Below are positions 24,369 to 38,366 of a stretch of DNA of 64,000 nt, one piece after another (the first letter of the stretch is position 1; every line of letters starts with the position of its first letter). The DNA is from Lethocerus indicus (taxonomy: Eukaryota; Arthropoda; Insecta; Hemiptera; Belostomatidae): NCBI GenBank assembly GCA_019843655.1, contig JACDQD010000002.1:16453154-16517153 (forward strand). Direction: 5' to 3'. The notes beneath the pieces were generated by a model that saw only the letters and a program-made list of their open reading frames with translations, did not search any database and had not been told where the DNA came from. Position numbers and translations under genes: made by a program.

Positions 24369-24466
24369 CCACCCTATGTATTCTCATATTTTCAATTTTA
24401 CCTCTGCACATAAACTGGATGCATAGCCATTCCACATAATATTTTCACTGACCTCACCTTTACTAT
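24369..24466. repeat. Diverged direct repeat, copy B
   Basis: Shorter partner of 24045-24172 in the same orientation. Both copies also have a TCCCACCC word just upstream. The divergence suggests an old duplication. Confidence 0.5.
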
Positions 24467-25062
24467 GTTGTAAAAATGTTGAGTTAGAAGTAATTACAAA
24501 ACCAGCTAATACAGTAAAATATTAGGTGATATATCCGGCGGAGAAGCTAGAGACAGTGATGACCCATTCTAGTTTCCACTAGGTTTTACACTTGCAATTT
24601 GCAGGATACCCCTGATCTTGTCATCAGTATTTAATGAATTTAGTAAATGGATGTCCAATCTGAAGATATATCGTCCAAAATGCAGAGGTACAGTGCGCGC
24701 CAACGCGATGAGTATTCGAATCGAGGGTAGCTTTTTCCGCCAAAGCCCTGTAACAAGGAGTCTTTCGTGATCCTTGTTTCGTTCGTTCCAGGCTGCATAC
24801 TTATTAGCGGGACGATAAGAATAAAAAGTGTACACACTTTGAGCGGAGATAAACCAAGACCAGCTTTGTTCTTCGAGGGGTTTACAGCTTGCCTTCTCAC
24901 AGGTAAAACATCGTGACTACATCTTAATTAACGAATTTTACGATTCCGCCTTTCATGCGCTCTGGTTCTATTCATAGGTTTCAGACGGCTGCAGTACCGC
25001 TCCGAATATGCCACTAAAGAAACGACCGGGGATTGTTATTTCGTTTGCAATGCTATCTTACA

Positions 25063-25095
25063 TGACAATATTTAAATAATATTTAAATGTTGTCA
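25063..25095. repeat. 33-bp near-perfect palindrome
   Basis: Arms TGACAATATTTAAAT (25063-25077) and ATTTAAATGTTGTCA (25081-25095) are complementary over 14 of 15 positions, around the centre AAT. One further outer-centre pair matches, giving 15 of 16. The single mismatch is a T opposite G. Far beyond chance for this window size. Confidence 0.95.
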
Positions 25096-25420
25096 CGAAC
25101 CTTAAATTTTCTGGCCTGTGTGGACCCGACGGCGTGCAAAACGGTGACGTGTAATTTGACTTTTAGGCATTATTATATTTACACTAAAAACCAAAATAAA
25201 CGCGGATCTTTATGTATAATATATTGCACACCCATGCTCTGTTTATTTCAGAGTATGGCTAAATAAAACTTGGCCTAATTTATACGGAAATATGGACATA
25301 AAAACGCGGCACTAACAAGCGAAACTAACCGTATTCTCGTATACAAACACAATTATTCTACAACGGTACATGGACGAGGTGAATTAACACCACGCGGCAC
25401 TTCCCTCACGCACCTGTATA

Positions 25421-26900
25421 TTGTTGACCTCTGTCTGGCTGCGTACAGGCACGCACTGACGCACGCAGGCAGGCAGTGACGTGGGCCGAGGGTGGCGCGT
25501 GCACGCACTAGGCCAACTTTAATTACGTCCCCTTTCTCTCTCGCACTCGTCCGGCGGCCGCCTAGCGCCCCCCGCCCCCCTGGCCCCTTATAATTTACTT
25601 ACGGAGAAGGGAAACCATTCCAATATCTCGAATCCAATCAGTGCGCGGGGAGGATTTAACAAATTATCTCCTTCAAATCGGTAGATTAATAAATTGCCGA
25701 TTTAAAAAAAATAAAAAAAGGAAAAAAGGAAAGAAAAATTGATTAATACATTTCCGTTTAATTCCGCCCGGAGCCCCCACTTAGATATCCAAGGCCTATA
25801 ATAATTAAACACGGTCGTGCATTAATAGAGGTTAAGCCCTCCACACGGCTCCGTGGACCACGAGACCCCATTTAATGACTGGACCACACGCTGGAAGGAG
25901 ACATTAAAACCGAATTATTACGCAACACTCAATTAATGATTTCCCGGTGTTCTCCCGGCAGAGATATTTATTTGAATGCAGTGCGCGGCGTTTATTATTT
26001 TTTTAATTAAAAAATCACCGTCGAGGCGAATATTTATTCAATTACGATGCTAAATAAAATGTAACTAAATTACGGGTAATAATTCAAAACATTACTTCTT
26101 CTCTTAATAAAGCAGTTTTTGCAAAAAAAATAAAATGGTTCGCCATATTTCTGCTGCCTAGACCGATTTCGGTTGCTCGCCATCCTCGATTGCTTCTCCG
26201 TCAGCATGGTATTAATAGCCCGAATAATTTAAATTGCCTCTTCATAATATTGATTCATTTGTTAAACAACCTTAGCGATAATTCCTGTTGTTAAACCACC
26301 TTAATGACCATTCCTTTTTTTTTATTTCCACTCGCCCAAAACTATACCGGTATCTGTTTCCGGCTGAGGTCACTAGTATTGTGTGATTAATACAGGAAGG
26401 TATTCAGGCTTTTCCGCTCCCAGCGCTCAATTCTGTCATTACGCCGTTACGGTCAAAGTACTTCATCATACGATCAAAGCGACCCATCATTTCAGCGATT
26501 CATTATTTATCAACACTTGAAAAGCCAAAGTTGGAACCGAAATTTACAATCGGACTGCAGTTTAAAGTTGTCTGTCTGCCTTGCGTACTGAATGAGCGCA
26601 CCACAATCGGGCTTCGACGATCTGAAAAATGTTAGTGTAAAGCGGGAAATTCAATTGGCGGTCGGGCCCAGGAAAGAAGAACAATCGGAGGCTGTTCTGA
26701 GTTAGCACATGCTCGGGTAGGAGGAGAAGAGGAGACGGAGAGGGCCGCGGCCCAAGATGCGATCTTTGGCTGGCTGTCCTTCTGTCGCGGCCGGCTTCTC
26801 CTCTTTTCTTCCCTCCCCCGACCCCCGCAGATAACGGGCCGATAACTCCACAGGCGAACCGGTAATTACCATTTCAAATTTGGCCCACCAGTCCCAGATC
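25421..26900. other. Noncoding region with GC-rich ends
   Basis: A GC/CpG-rich patch at 25421-25600 includes irregular GCACGCA and GGCAGGCAG units (25447-25481). AT-rich DNA lies in the middle (25600-26640), with a second GC-rich patch at 26640-26870. No open frame of note. Confidence 0.5.
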
Positions 26901-28929
26901 CTATTGGTCAGATAGGTTTCTCTCTTTGATTTTTTATTTTATTCATTTTTTTTCAGAAAAAGAATTAATGCTTTCTATTATGTTTCACATCTATCTAGAA
27001 GAGATAGCGCGTTCTGTTGTCAGGTTTATAAATTGTTTTTTTTTTCCCGCCGGCTCTATATAATGTAGCCAACAGTTGCAGGTGAATTTAAGAAATACGT
27101 CTCTAAGACGTAGAATTTGTATTTACCATTGTAAGTACCGAAAACTGGAATTCAATCCGGGTTAATGTACGTACGTAATTCAAACCAAAGACTGTAACCA
27201 ATCAGTTCAGTCACAATTAATGATCTTTGTCTCTTACCAATCCTACTATCATTCAGTTGGCATTCATTAATTATAATAAATGATTGTGACGAATTTAAAC
27301 CATTATTTTTCATTTTACACTAGTACACTAAATATTTATAATTTTAAAAATTGTAGTTGTGGCTTGAAATAAAAATAAAATCATTTTCATAACAGTGTGT
27401 TTATAGATTCTATTCTAATATGCTAACTTGTAAAAATAATGTTTTATACGCCTCTAATAAGTAAATCAATATCTGTTCATAATTTAATATTTTGACGATA
27501 TATTAAGTTGATTGGTAACGAAGCAGTAAAACCTGATAACCACTTAAAATATTTGTATAATCAGCCCACCCTACAATATATCAAGCCGTTAACGGTTTTC
27601 GGTCTCACGAGACATGGGTTTAAAGCCCGTAATATTTTTCTGACTTAATTGAGAAATGAATGATTCGGAACATAAAAAAATAGTTTCAATTTAGCATAGT
27701 CTGTTCTAGAAATTACTTTGAGTGGAAAAGTGCTCCCGTTTATTTGAAATCCGACCGATGAGCAGGTCGCCCGACGAACTTCCCACCTCGGAATTATAAA
27801 TAATCTCAGCGCTATAATTTCCTTGTTAATCGATCGGGACAGATAGCGTCGACGGGCCGGCAGATTGTTGCCGGGATAACGCATTTATCGCCAGATACAT
27901 CTGCTAACGTTCCGGGAAGTGGCCGCATCTTCTTCGCAAAACTGGCACAGGGATTAGCGCGAAGATAAGTCACGGGTCATTCCGATATCTTCATTCATAA
28001 GGTAAATGAGCCCGGGCACAAGTTCGATCCGCTTATTCGACACGTGTGAAAATAAAGAAGGAAACGCCGTCACAAAGTAAAAATAATAAGTGCAAACGAA
28101 AATTTCAAAGACGAACCTCAGACCTGAGATTTCATCCGGCTTCATTAATCATTGACAAAATGATTAATGGAGGCATTCTGGGTTAGTCACGATACCCTAC
28201 GCGTATCAATTATTTAAACTAATATCTTTGATGCAACTGACTCTCCCGCCACTATCTTATCGGCAGATTATAAATATTGTTATTTACTATGAATGAAAAT
28301 GTTTAACAACATTTTATTCAGGAGGCACCTATCGTCACGATTTAGAGCACGGGTTGTTTTTTGTTGTAGATTGTTAAATCTATTGCATAGTTGGCACTAA
28401 AAAAAATGTTTGCTACAAAATTAAATTTATAATAACTAAACATAATAGAATAAAATATACTATGCATTAAACCTTATTATAGACTATAAATATTACTCTA
28501 AAATAAGATAATTAAGAATTTACAAAGGACTAAGGCAATGAATTTATATTTAGCTGGGCGTAAACAATTATGTCTCACAGATGCAAAATCCTATTCATTC
28601 CAGAGACCTTGGCATTTCCTTTGGTTTCCTACGTTCTGACTGTAAGTAGAGGAAGCCGCAATAGACCTCAAATATGACCCGAAAATATAGGAAAGTACAG
28701 AAAGCCAGAAAGTCAGTAAGCCTACTGTACATCACAACCCATCTGTACTATGCACAGGTAAAATAGTATGATGAAATAGACTGGGAATACATTAAATTAT
28801 AACAAATTAGAGTCCCTTATTCGGACAGAATAAGAAGAGCGCGCTTAATTAATAAAACGCGCGTTTAATAAAACTAGCCATTGCCGTCGTCGGGAGTACA
28901 GGTGGGAAATGACTACTGAGGCGGGGACT
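26901..28929. other. AT-rich noncoding region, no gene seen
   Basis: Unique AT-rich DNA. Palindrome TACGTCT-CTA-AGACGTA (7-bp arms) at 27096-27112. The minus-strand frames at 27645-27884 and 27954-28145 are unrecognised. Confidence 0.55.
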
Positions 28930-28958
28930 GGAGAGGAGAGAGGAGAGGAGGAGAGGGA

Positions 28959-29007
<49 letters not shown>

Positions 29008-29032
29008 AGGGAGGGAGAGAGAGAGAGAGAGC
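28930..29032. repeat. (GA)n microsatellite, about 100 bp
   Basis: Purine-only tract with a clean GA core at about 28966-29001 and GGGA units near 29001-29015. Overlapping frames on both strands here are repeat translations. Confidence 0.95.
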
Positions 29033-32000
29033 TGTTGCGGGACTCTCGGGTCAGGTGTGATGCTGGGGCAGCCTACCAACTGTCCTCATTTTATCGGCGC
29101 CAGTTTATCTATACTCAACGCTTATATTTATACGCCTAGACAAACGCCCGCCCGTCCAACGAATAGGAAAGTCGCTAAACGGATGCGACATCGGCCTCGG
29201 CCGGAAACTTTCTACTAATTTCCAACGCTCACAAAAAAAGAAGAAATAAAAAGTATCGGAGGTTGGGGGAAAAAAGAGAAGGCCGATATAAATCGGCCTC
29301 ATAAATAAAGAACGTCCCCGAACGACGGTACACTTCCTGCTGGTTGCACAGTTGAATAGCCAATCGAAATTCTCAACGTTGGAAGATTAATTTAAGGTAT
29401 TGTCTGATAAATTGTAGGGGGAGAAGTCGGGTTTGGAATGCCATCACTCTTGCGATGTTCTGTCTGCACGCTCCTAAGCTGGACAGATTTAAACATTTCA
29501 CCATCGGCAGTAAAGTCAGTATTGGAGCGAAGTATTTACATTTGTCGGCCGTGGATAAAGCGGCTAGTATCCCAAAGTACTAATTATCGCTAACGAAGAT
29601 TCGATACATTATTCCACTGAGTTCAATACACCTATAACCTGTCTAGGATTGCGAGCGGTCAAAACAAACTGGAAGGAAGTAATCGCCAGAGTAATTAGGC
29701 GGGATTTAAAACAAGGTAAAGTGAGGAAGGGTTACAAACAAGGAATTAAAACTGTCTCGGCCGGACGATGAGCGGCAATTAAAATAATGGCTTCCCATTT
29801 CTTTTAATCGCGATCAAAGTCTGCGGAGTCGATTTAATTCATTTCTCGGCGCGGAATAGCTTCAAAATCGCGTTACCAAAAAAAAAGGATGAAAAGCTTT
29901 GGGAATTAGTGAAGACTCGTGTAGAACAGAGGAAATGTGTGAGCAATCGGCAGTAAATGGGCCTCTTATTCAATATCACCGCCGACAACTGGGAATTGTT
30001 GGCCTCCGTGTCGTGCCCCTGGACCCACCCACCCAATAACAGACTGACGCCGTGTACGATCTGATAAATATTCATACGGGCCCTTCCGTGTCCGTTTTTT
30101 ATTTGAAAGGAAAACGCCTCAAACGTGTAAATCTGTTCCGATAATTCTAAAACCTTAATTGCCCCCCATTACGGAACATGAGGATCTTCCACTAAACAAC
30201 TACCGGCTTTCGGCTGGAGCAACAAATGATGTGAGTGTTTAATGAATTTGTAGGAATAAAAACGCTATTCACGATCGATTTATATTTTAAAACAAAAAGT
30301 AATATGGATAATTTCCCTCGTAGTTTTGAAATCTCAGCGTATTTATGGTATCCAAACGTAATTATAGAATTATTATTTTTATAATAATATTATAATATAT
30401 ATAATTTATAATAAACTGGACAGTAACTGTCTACCGTATGTCCGGGATGAGTGGCGTTCAAATTGAAGGCTGGTCAAATTAAAATGAATACCCTTCAATG
30501 TACCGAGTCTGATGTTTCATCTAATTCGTAATCATTTTTTATTACCTCAAATAATTAATTGATTTTCAAATTGTAAATAATTTATGCCGCGAAGGTTGTC
30601 CATAATTCCAGGAAATAAAGTAGCCAGCGGGAATTTCGCATTGAGGAAAGGCGCACCTTTCATTTTTAGAAAGTCCACGCAGGATAATTTTCAGACGCGC
30701 TTGCAAAACTTAAAAGCACCGGCGCTAGTTCAAATAAAATTTTCGTCCCTTATCTATTTTTTGAAAGTCCCGCCGGCCGTACGAGACGCACGCAAGATCG
30801 CAGGTGCGATACGGAGGAGAAGCTTTGTATAAAATATACAGTGACACAGATACGGCGAGGGCCCGAAGGCTGGGAGGTTGAACAAGTGGGCAAGCCCACT
30901 ACGGCTTCCAGTCGGTTACAACACGAAACGTTCCACTCCCGGCCGACATCAAGTCCATCCTAATGTATCCATCTCTAATGACTTCAATACATTCTAAATT
31001 TCAAATAACAACTCGACCTTCAACTCAATACTGTTCCTATTGCACCATATCACTTTCTGATCGCCTAAAACAACACTTAACCTATTTTACGGCGCACATT
31101 CCTCAATCCTGAACACACTATTTCAGCTTATACAACAGTAATAACAAATTTTATTTCTCCGATATCTGATGGCATCCTTGAACTGACATAACAATTTCAT
31201 TAAGATTAATGAATTCTTCTGTAGGAATGGAATCTGTTTTGTATACCATGTTCTGAATTTAAATGTGAAAGTCGAGAAATCACGAAATGAAGTCAGCACT
31301 TAAAGCTCATGCCTGTGTTGTGTTCAAAATAATCACAAATTTTAGATTTTTGTATTGACGTAAATAAAACGAAATAAAGGCCCATTTCATGAGTCCGTAT
31401 TTCTTTCTCGTGATCCTCACTTCGGGATGATCTACCTGGCTATAGGCCCGACATCGAGTTTGAGGAGTGCGTCCTGAACACAATCTACATTTTATTTTTT
31501 TTTATTAATAGCGGGACTATTTCGACCCCGACTATTATTTGATATTTTATCACATAAAATATAGGCTTGCTCATTTTTATGAATTATGTCAACTGAAACG
31601 TTAATTTTAATTTCACCACTACGATCATTCGCTATAGACCCTTTATTTTGCCTGACTTGTACATACAGACACAGACATATGTATAAGATACGAGTAACTA
31701 ACTGTAATTACCATATAATTACTGGGTGTTTCCTTGATTTAAATAAATTGAACCTAGTTAGAAGCGTCGATAAAATATCAGTGTACAGTAGTAGAGGGTG
31801 GAAGTCGGAACCGGCGTCAAGTGGGGTCGTTACATCGATTCCCTATTATTCTCGACCGCCGTGTTTATTTTAAAGGGTGGAAGTATGAAACACAATCGCG
31901 GAGCCCGTTGACTATTAAGCCTTACTGATTACCTTCAATACTATCGGGACGGGCCACGGTCCGCGATTACATCGGTTTTGTCGTAATGGTCGGCCGGCAC

Positions 32001-35000
32001 GGAAAGGCATCAACTAATGTTTGAAACGTGAAAAATTGACAGTGCCAAGATAGGCACCGCCGCTTGTACAACTAAAAGCCGGTCCCTTCCGTCCATTACC
32101 GCCACCCGCACCCCCCCCCACCCTGTAACTGCCCCCATTACCCTACGCTGAGGGGAAGGGCGTTCATGCCCGGAAAGCGTACTTGATATTCTCTAAATTT
32201 ACATAAATTGGTATCACATATTACTTGGAATCATCAATGAGTAACGTAAAAATAGTTAAATGAAAGTTATCCGAATAAAATTTGATATTTTACAGCGATA
32301 ACTTCATATCTTATTTTCATTCGCTTCAACATTTATTTCTTTAAACATTCTCAGGATTATTCATATAACTCATAAAAAGTTAATTAGGAATGATTAATAT
32401 CATTTTGGCACTCCAATTCCAATATATATCCTAAATTATAATATTCTGGAATTTAATATACAAATAAACTATGCTTCTAAAGTGATTTAATTTCTATAAT
32501 GACACTAATTCTATAATTATTGTAAGACATCCCCACGACGATTTCAAATAATGTCACACGAATTATTTCATTCAATCTCATGAATGATTCAAGTTCAGTG
32601 AGTTATGTGGATCCTATGCGGTGTATTGGAGACATACCCTGTTGCCATATACCGTGCATATCATTACACTGGACTACCGATCGGCCCTTTGTTCTGACAG
32701 CCATTGGCCTCCACGAACTCCATTTATGGGAACGTTCATTATTTTCAAATAATACGGTCGGAAGGTTATAGCCTGTGCAATCCATGTAGCCTCTCCGGTG
32801 TTGACTGCCCGTGCAAGAATAAACCTAGTAAATATCATTGACGAACAGCAGGGAAATAAAATTTTAACTATTATTCGATTCAAAATGCAGTTTAGGGCGG
32901 TACACTGGGTGCAATTATAAGGTTAACCAAGTTAATCGGCGAAGAAAATAACTAGGGGATTCGGAGATAATACCATCGAGAAATATACTGGATAGTATTG
33001 TTCTGTGGAAAACAGGATGTATTAAGTTCATAACGGCGACACGGTCGGGAAGAACAATTAAGCCGATTGAAATGTAAATGTCCCTGTATTTAAATCATGT
33101 GTTTCATCCCTTTTCTTCGATAACATCTTGTAGTTTGCCCACCCTCCCTTCACGAGCGGTGGAGAAGCAACACCCCAGTGGCAATTTCCTGACCATTACC
33201 ATTATTGATCCCGTTGGTCAAACTGCTCACATACTCGCCCTCGACCCCCTTACACCCCCTCGTCAACGGCAACTATATTCACTCTGTGGCAACGATTTTC
33301 GTCAGGTTCATATCTACTTGTAGTCGATTGGTATTGAGAATTAATTTCTAAACTAAACATTCTAACACTAACTGTTGATTTTGCACGTGTCTCGCTTAAA
33401 TTGGTATTATCCATCATCAGCCACTATTAAACAGTTATTTCATAGTTATGTGTGTGCATGTAAAATAGTAAAATTCATTTACAAACGTACCGGAATTTTT
33501 CAGTTTTAACGCTATGCACCCGAATACAAACGGGAACGGGGCAACGGTTTTTCCGAAATTGAACTCATTATCTGGGATGTCATTCTCGGGGTTAATTTAT
33601 GTTTTTAAAATCGAACTTCCCTCCTTCCCCTTAATCCCGATACAAACTATTAATGAGGCAATTAAGTTAAGCCGCCGTGTTAAGAAGATTGCCGCCCTTT
33701 CCATTTAGATTGTGACGCATCTCCCGACCCCGGGAGAGTAAACTATAATTTGGAATCTGGGCAGTATAAAACGTTGATTGGGTCCGAGAGATAGCCATGA
33801 TGAACGCCGTCTATCCAGAGATTAGCTTTTATTTACCTTCGTTTAAAAGTGGATTGGAGTTGATTCCCCCTTATCTGAGAGGGCATTAAGTACGGAGCTG
33901 AAACTTGGCTTGGATAAAAGTATTGCAGCTGATGGGATATCTTTATGGCGATATAGCTTCCAGCAATGGCACTCCTACCGGCTACCTACGGCCGTTACCT
34001 ATGTTAATTTTTATATTCTTTCTAACCCTCGCCGTTTCAGCTTTCGTTACTTAAATTTCACTTCGCCCACTTTGGACCCGGATTGAGGCCATCCCAAAAA
34101 GGGCTTAATGCAAGGGGACATTAGAAAAAGGACCGGAATTATGTATAATGGATCTTTTCCTTTTAGAGCTTTAATAGATTTTAATTTTCTCTAAGAAACC
34201 GGAAGTAAATGTTCCATAATAGTTAGTATTACAGTGAATTATTATTCCTTATTAAAATAATTCTCAAATTTCACTCGAGGCAGATTTAAACTAATACTTG
34301 CATTAACGAATATATGTAATATTTGTACTATCAATTTAAGACTTGCATAAATCATTTTCATTTTTAAATACTGTTGCCTTATTACGAATGGTGTATTAAA
34401 AAATACTTTTATATTTTATATATCTATATAGGATGTATAAACCTAACTACTTGAAAATGATTGCATTGTCAATAACTTTCAATTTTTATATTATTGTAAA
34501 AATATTTTTACATGCCAGCAGAATATTACCAGCCTACAGATGGTTTATAGACAATAACAAAAGGAAAACTAACCACAATGACGTTTATTCTAGACTTAAA
34601 TGAGACTGCGGGTCCGGTCCGTGCGTGTGTATGTGTACATTGAGTTAATATCCATAATATACAGAAGCCGCACTCACGCAGGGCCCTACAATGCTATTTA
34701 CTTATTAATGAGATGACTATCATATCTGCACGGATATGCAGATAAGAGGGAGCCAGTATAGCGTGTCGGGGGACCTGGGCGTGGGAGCCGGCCAGCACGC
34801 GCCGACCTCCTCCTCCCCGGAGAGCTTCACACCCCCGCGGCTATCCTCCCAACCCAATTTCAAATACCGCTAGGCATCCGGACAACGGGAGCACCTAAAC
34901 TGCGTAGTATCATTCGCATCTGGGCCGCTGTCAGGGCGGCGACCCGCCCGAACAATTTTGCTTTAAATGACGTTTATTCAATTTAAAAGTGGAGAGGTCT

Positions 35001-35560
35001 GTCCTCCGCTCTATCTGTCCATCAGCTTTATAAATATGGATATCGTGTGGGTAAGTCCCGTTTATTCGTAGGACCGCAATTCCTTCTGCCGCCGACGAAC
35101 CCATTCTACACGCCCTACACTCCCAGCAAGATTTTGCGGAGATATTTTACATACCACATTTCGAATTTCCATTTTTAATGTAATTAAATATATACATAAA
35201 AACTCTCACCATTCGAAAATTCTCTACTATACATATTTACTTCAAAATACATTGCAGTACATTGAACATTTAAATAATTCATTCTTCGTATATTAAATGA
35301 AAAAACATGTTACAACTACATATATAAAGTGTAAGTGTGTTCGGACTGTCAATTGGTATTCTACTTGATTTATTAATGGGTATCGGATATTCGTTCAACA
35401 TCTGCATTATGAATACGCTTCTCAATTTTGAGAAGACACTAATTTCAATATTAGAGTGATTTGAATAATAAAAGGGATTTTGTGCAGTTTCCGGTTGTAT
35501 ATAGAAGAGTGGGTTATGTGTAAGTTGAACGGGGACGATCTCAACAGGTAATAGAACCAA
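29033..35560. other. AT-rich noncoding region, no gene seen
   Basis: Over 6 kb of mostly unique AT-rich DNA. Short open frames (30584-30832, 31586-31873, 32580-32785 on both strands, 33078-33323) carry no domain. AT hairpin ATTATTAT-TTTT-ATAATAAT is at 30369-30388. C-rich patch at 32100-32160. GC-rich patch at about 34740-34860. Nothing else seen. Confidence 0.55.
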
Positions 35561-35870
35561 CCACCAGTTGGGGGGAGAGTGCCGGGAACGTACTGAGCCG
35601 GGTATCGAGTCCGATATCGGGCCGGCTAACAACGTCACGTCCGGCCGTGGCCGGGCGTTGTCACTGTACAAAGGGATTCCACGGGAGAGCGACTTAATTA
35701 AAAGGTAACATCCGAGGGGATTTGTTAAAGAAACAAGAGGAGAGGGGCCGGCCCTACACTGTCCGCCGGACATGCTGACACCCGACATGCCGGCCGAGCC
35801 TGTTCGCTCACCGAAGCCCGCCGCCTCCGCCTCCGCCTCCACCTCCACCTCCACCCCCCCCTACCCTTCC
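35561..35870. other. GC/CpG-rich island ending in triplet repeat
   Basis: CCGG- and GCCGG-rich sequence leading into the hexamer/triplet repeat at 35818. A minus-strand frame of 191 codons (35279-35854) crosses it and starts in the repeat. It has no domain and is doubtful. Confidence 0.45.
35818..35861. repeat. (CCTCCG/CCTCCA)n triplet-type repeat
   Basis: Tandem CCTCCG units followed by CCTCCA units and a C-run. Interrupted three-base periodicity. Confidence 0.9.
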
Positions 35871-35933
35871 AACAATGGGACACGTTTCTTGGCAATTGTT
35901 TGCAACCGAAGATGGACAGATACGGGCAAGAGG

Positions 35934-35977
35934 TGAAGAGAGAGAGAAAGGGAGAGGGAGGGAGAGGGAGAGAGAGA
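35934..35977. repeat. GA purine tract
   Basis: Plus-strand GA and GGGA units, purine-only over the core. Confidence 0.85.
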
Positions 35978-38323
35978 TGTGGAGATTAGAGAGAGGCACT
36001 GAGTGAGTTGGCACGAATGAGAAGAACTGGGCGACAATGTATAATGACAGACCAGGAAGGCGGATATTTAAAAAATAAAATAGACTCAACTAGCAAACTG
36101 GAAAAGATAGACAAAATGCGGAGAATTAGTACAATGAGATGATTAAGTTAGATAGACTCAATTAAATACGTACCGGGGTCAGTGTCCTTTTCCTATTCCT
36201 TAATTCGAAGATTTTCCCATCTATTATTCTGATTTTAATCGGATACCACAAATACTTCAAAATATTTATAACTCTCGTCGATTTGGAATCTCATCACTTT
36301 CGAGACGTCTCTCACAGATAATATTTATGCTAGAACCTACAAAAATGAAAGGCGATAGAAAATGATCTTCATAGTGAATCGATAACTTCTCCCACCCCAC
36401 CGACATTACAAAAACACTAACATATCGGGAAGTTGGTTTTGAATGAAAGAACCACCGTGCTAGAAACGAATAGAAATTGGTCCGACATCGTGGGTCGAAC
36501 ATGGGACCCACTCCCGCAGTCGAGAGCAAGGGTGACTATGTTCTCAAATAACACCCCGGCCATCTACATAACTGAGTGTATTTATCCTAACGGAATTCAG
36601 GATCCAATAGAAAAAAACTGGAAGAATATATTCTGGATTGATTTTTCTGCAGCTTATCTAAAAAGGATAGACATAAACTCTTCCTCCATTTCAAAGAGCG
36701 CGACAGATAGGAAGTCAACTTCTTTTATGGGGCTGAATTCCCGAACAGATACAGAAATGAAGATTGCATGAATTTTCATTTAGACGCCGTAAACCGTTGT
36801 TCTTATGCAGTAATTTAGCAGAGAAAATGAGAAGCCCGGAGCGTCCAGGCCGCGTTTATGATATAGAGGGAGATAGATAAATACCGCCGCGTGAGTTGGC
36901 AATCGCGCCGGGCATTCCTCAACAAAGATCGAGGATTGAAGATTTTAAGAATGTTTTTAAAAAAATAGTTTTAAAACGCGAGAGAGTCGACGGAAGGAGG
37001 AATCAGATACGGGGTGGAAAAGACCTGGATGGCTACAGGAGGCGGACATAAAGATGAGCCTATCTTCAAGAAGGTCAAGAGAACACACAACCTGGAAGGG
37101 TGAACGAACAGTTCCTAAAACTATGAAACACGCTATATTTATTGGAAGTAATATGAGCACAAATAATTGTAAAAGGAAAGCAGACCGGGTGTATTTGTCC
37201 TAGGTGCATTGAATAAATTTAAGGCGCGAAACTAAAAATAAAATATTTTACGGGCTCGTTAATACCCCACAACTGTAGCAACACTGGGAAATTTTATGAC
37301 ACGTTTTAAATATTGTGCGCTGGTCTCAATGACGTTGCCACGAAATTAGTGCTACATACCGTGTTAAAATTTCAGTCTAAGGGCCATGAAAATCTTTACG
37401 TCAAGGAACGTTTTAATATTACGATGTTCTCAGGATTTGAGAACCCCGGTGATTACATGTTTTTTTTTAAATTCATATATACTGAACGAGGACATATGAA
37501 AGAGCAAATTACAGTGTATGCGTCAGACACTGTGAATTCGGCAGCGGCGGACAGAGTTGGGCAATGGAGTCGGTATACAAAAATTATCAGTCACAAAAAT
37601 GCTGCCCGGTAGATTTGCGTGCGGCACTCCTGGGGAATGTTCAGTCGAAGCGAAGCGTCTCAGATAAAACCCCAAGAGCGACAAGTGACAGGGGAAATGC
37701 CGTCCGTCTATCGTACTTGCAATTATAATCGCAACAATAAATATGATAAAATGGAAAAAAAAAACTTAGGGTGGGAGATTGCGACGGGTAGGAGAGGAAT
37801 GCCTTGTCTAAATATCGCCGGTCGATATACCAAACGGAACGGAGGGAAAAAACGGGAAGCCGAATGATACAACAGTTGCTCATTCGAGTGTTACAACGCT
37901 GATAATGTTTTTCGTTATAAAAAAAATACGGAGAAAATATAATTGCGATTGCGATTTGCGATTTTACAAAAATAAACCGAACGAACAGTGGAGAGATTGT
38001 AACGAGACAGGTCTGCTCTCGAAGTCTGAACGATACCCGATAAACCGTTTCAAGTGAATACGATGGGTTGTTAAGCCAAAAACATTTTGTATTTTAATCA
38101 TTCGGTTTTCGTCGAATTTAGACTGTATAAACTCCATCCTTCCTTCTTCGACTATCTCTAAATAACAATCGTATATTTTTTTGAATTAATTCTATTGAAT
38201 GACAACTTGTATTTCAAAGAAAAAAAAACTGCATGATTATTATTGGTAACTTTAGTTAACATTATAATTATATGTTTCCGAAAAATTATAATAATACAAT
38301 GATGAATGACATTAGACTCTTTT

Positions 38324-38366
38324 GAATAACCGGTAGAAGTTCCGGTGAATAACGGGTAGAATCCTG
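38324..38366. repeat. Two-copy tandem repeat, period 23
   Basis: GAATAACCGGTAGAA at 38324-38338 and GAATAACGGGTAGAA at 38347-38361 differ at one base. A hairpin with stem GTTGGA/TCCAAC and loop AGTTCGA follows at 38378-38396. Confidence 0.8.

Larger units (their letters stand above)
23601..25420. other. Noncoding region with GA tract and diverged repeat
   Basis: Contains the GA microsatellite, the diverged direct repeat at 24045/24369 and the 33-bp palindrome at 25063, all listed separately. Minus-strand frames at 23605-24063 (through the GA tract), 24569-24835 and 24640-24900 are unrecognised. The rest is AT-rich. Confidence 0.5.

Noticed and set aside
27590..27640. tRNA-like GGGTTTAAAGCCC segment
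   Set aside because: It resembles a B box weakly, but no A box lies at the right distance and there is no cloverleaf.
28849..29139. Overlapping frames on both strands at 29 kb
   Set aside because: Translations of the GA microsatellite.
35279..35854. 191-codon minus-strand frame
   Set aside because: It begins in the CCTCCG repeat (E/V/A run), then shows no domain. It is probably open by chance across a GC-rich patch.
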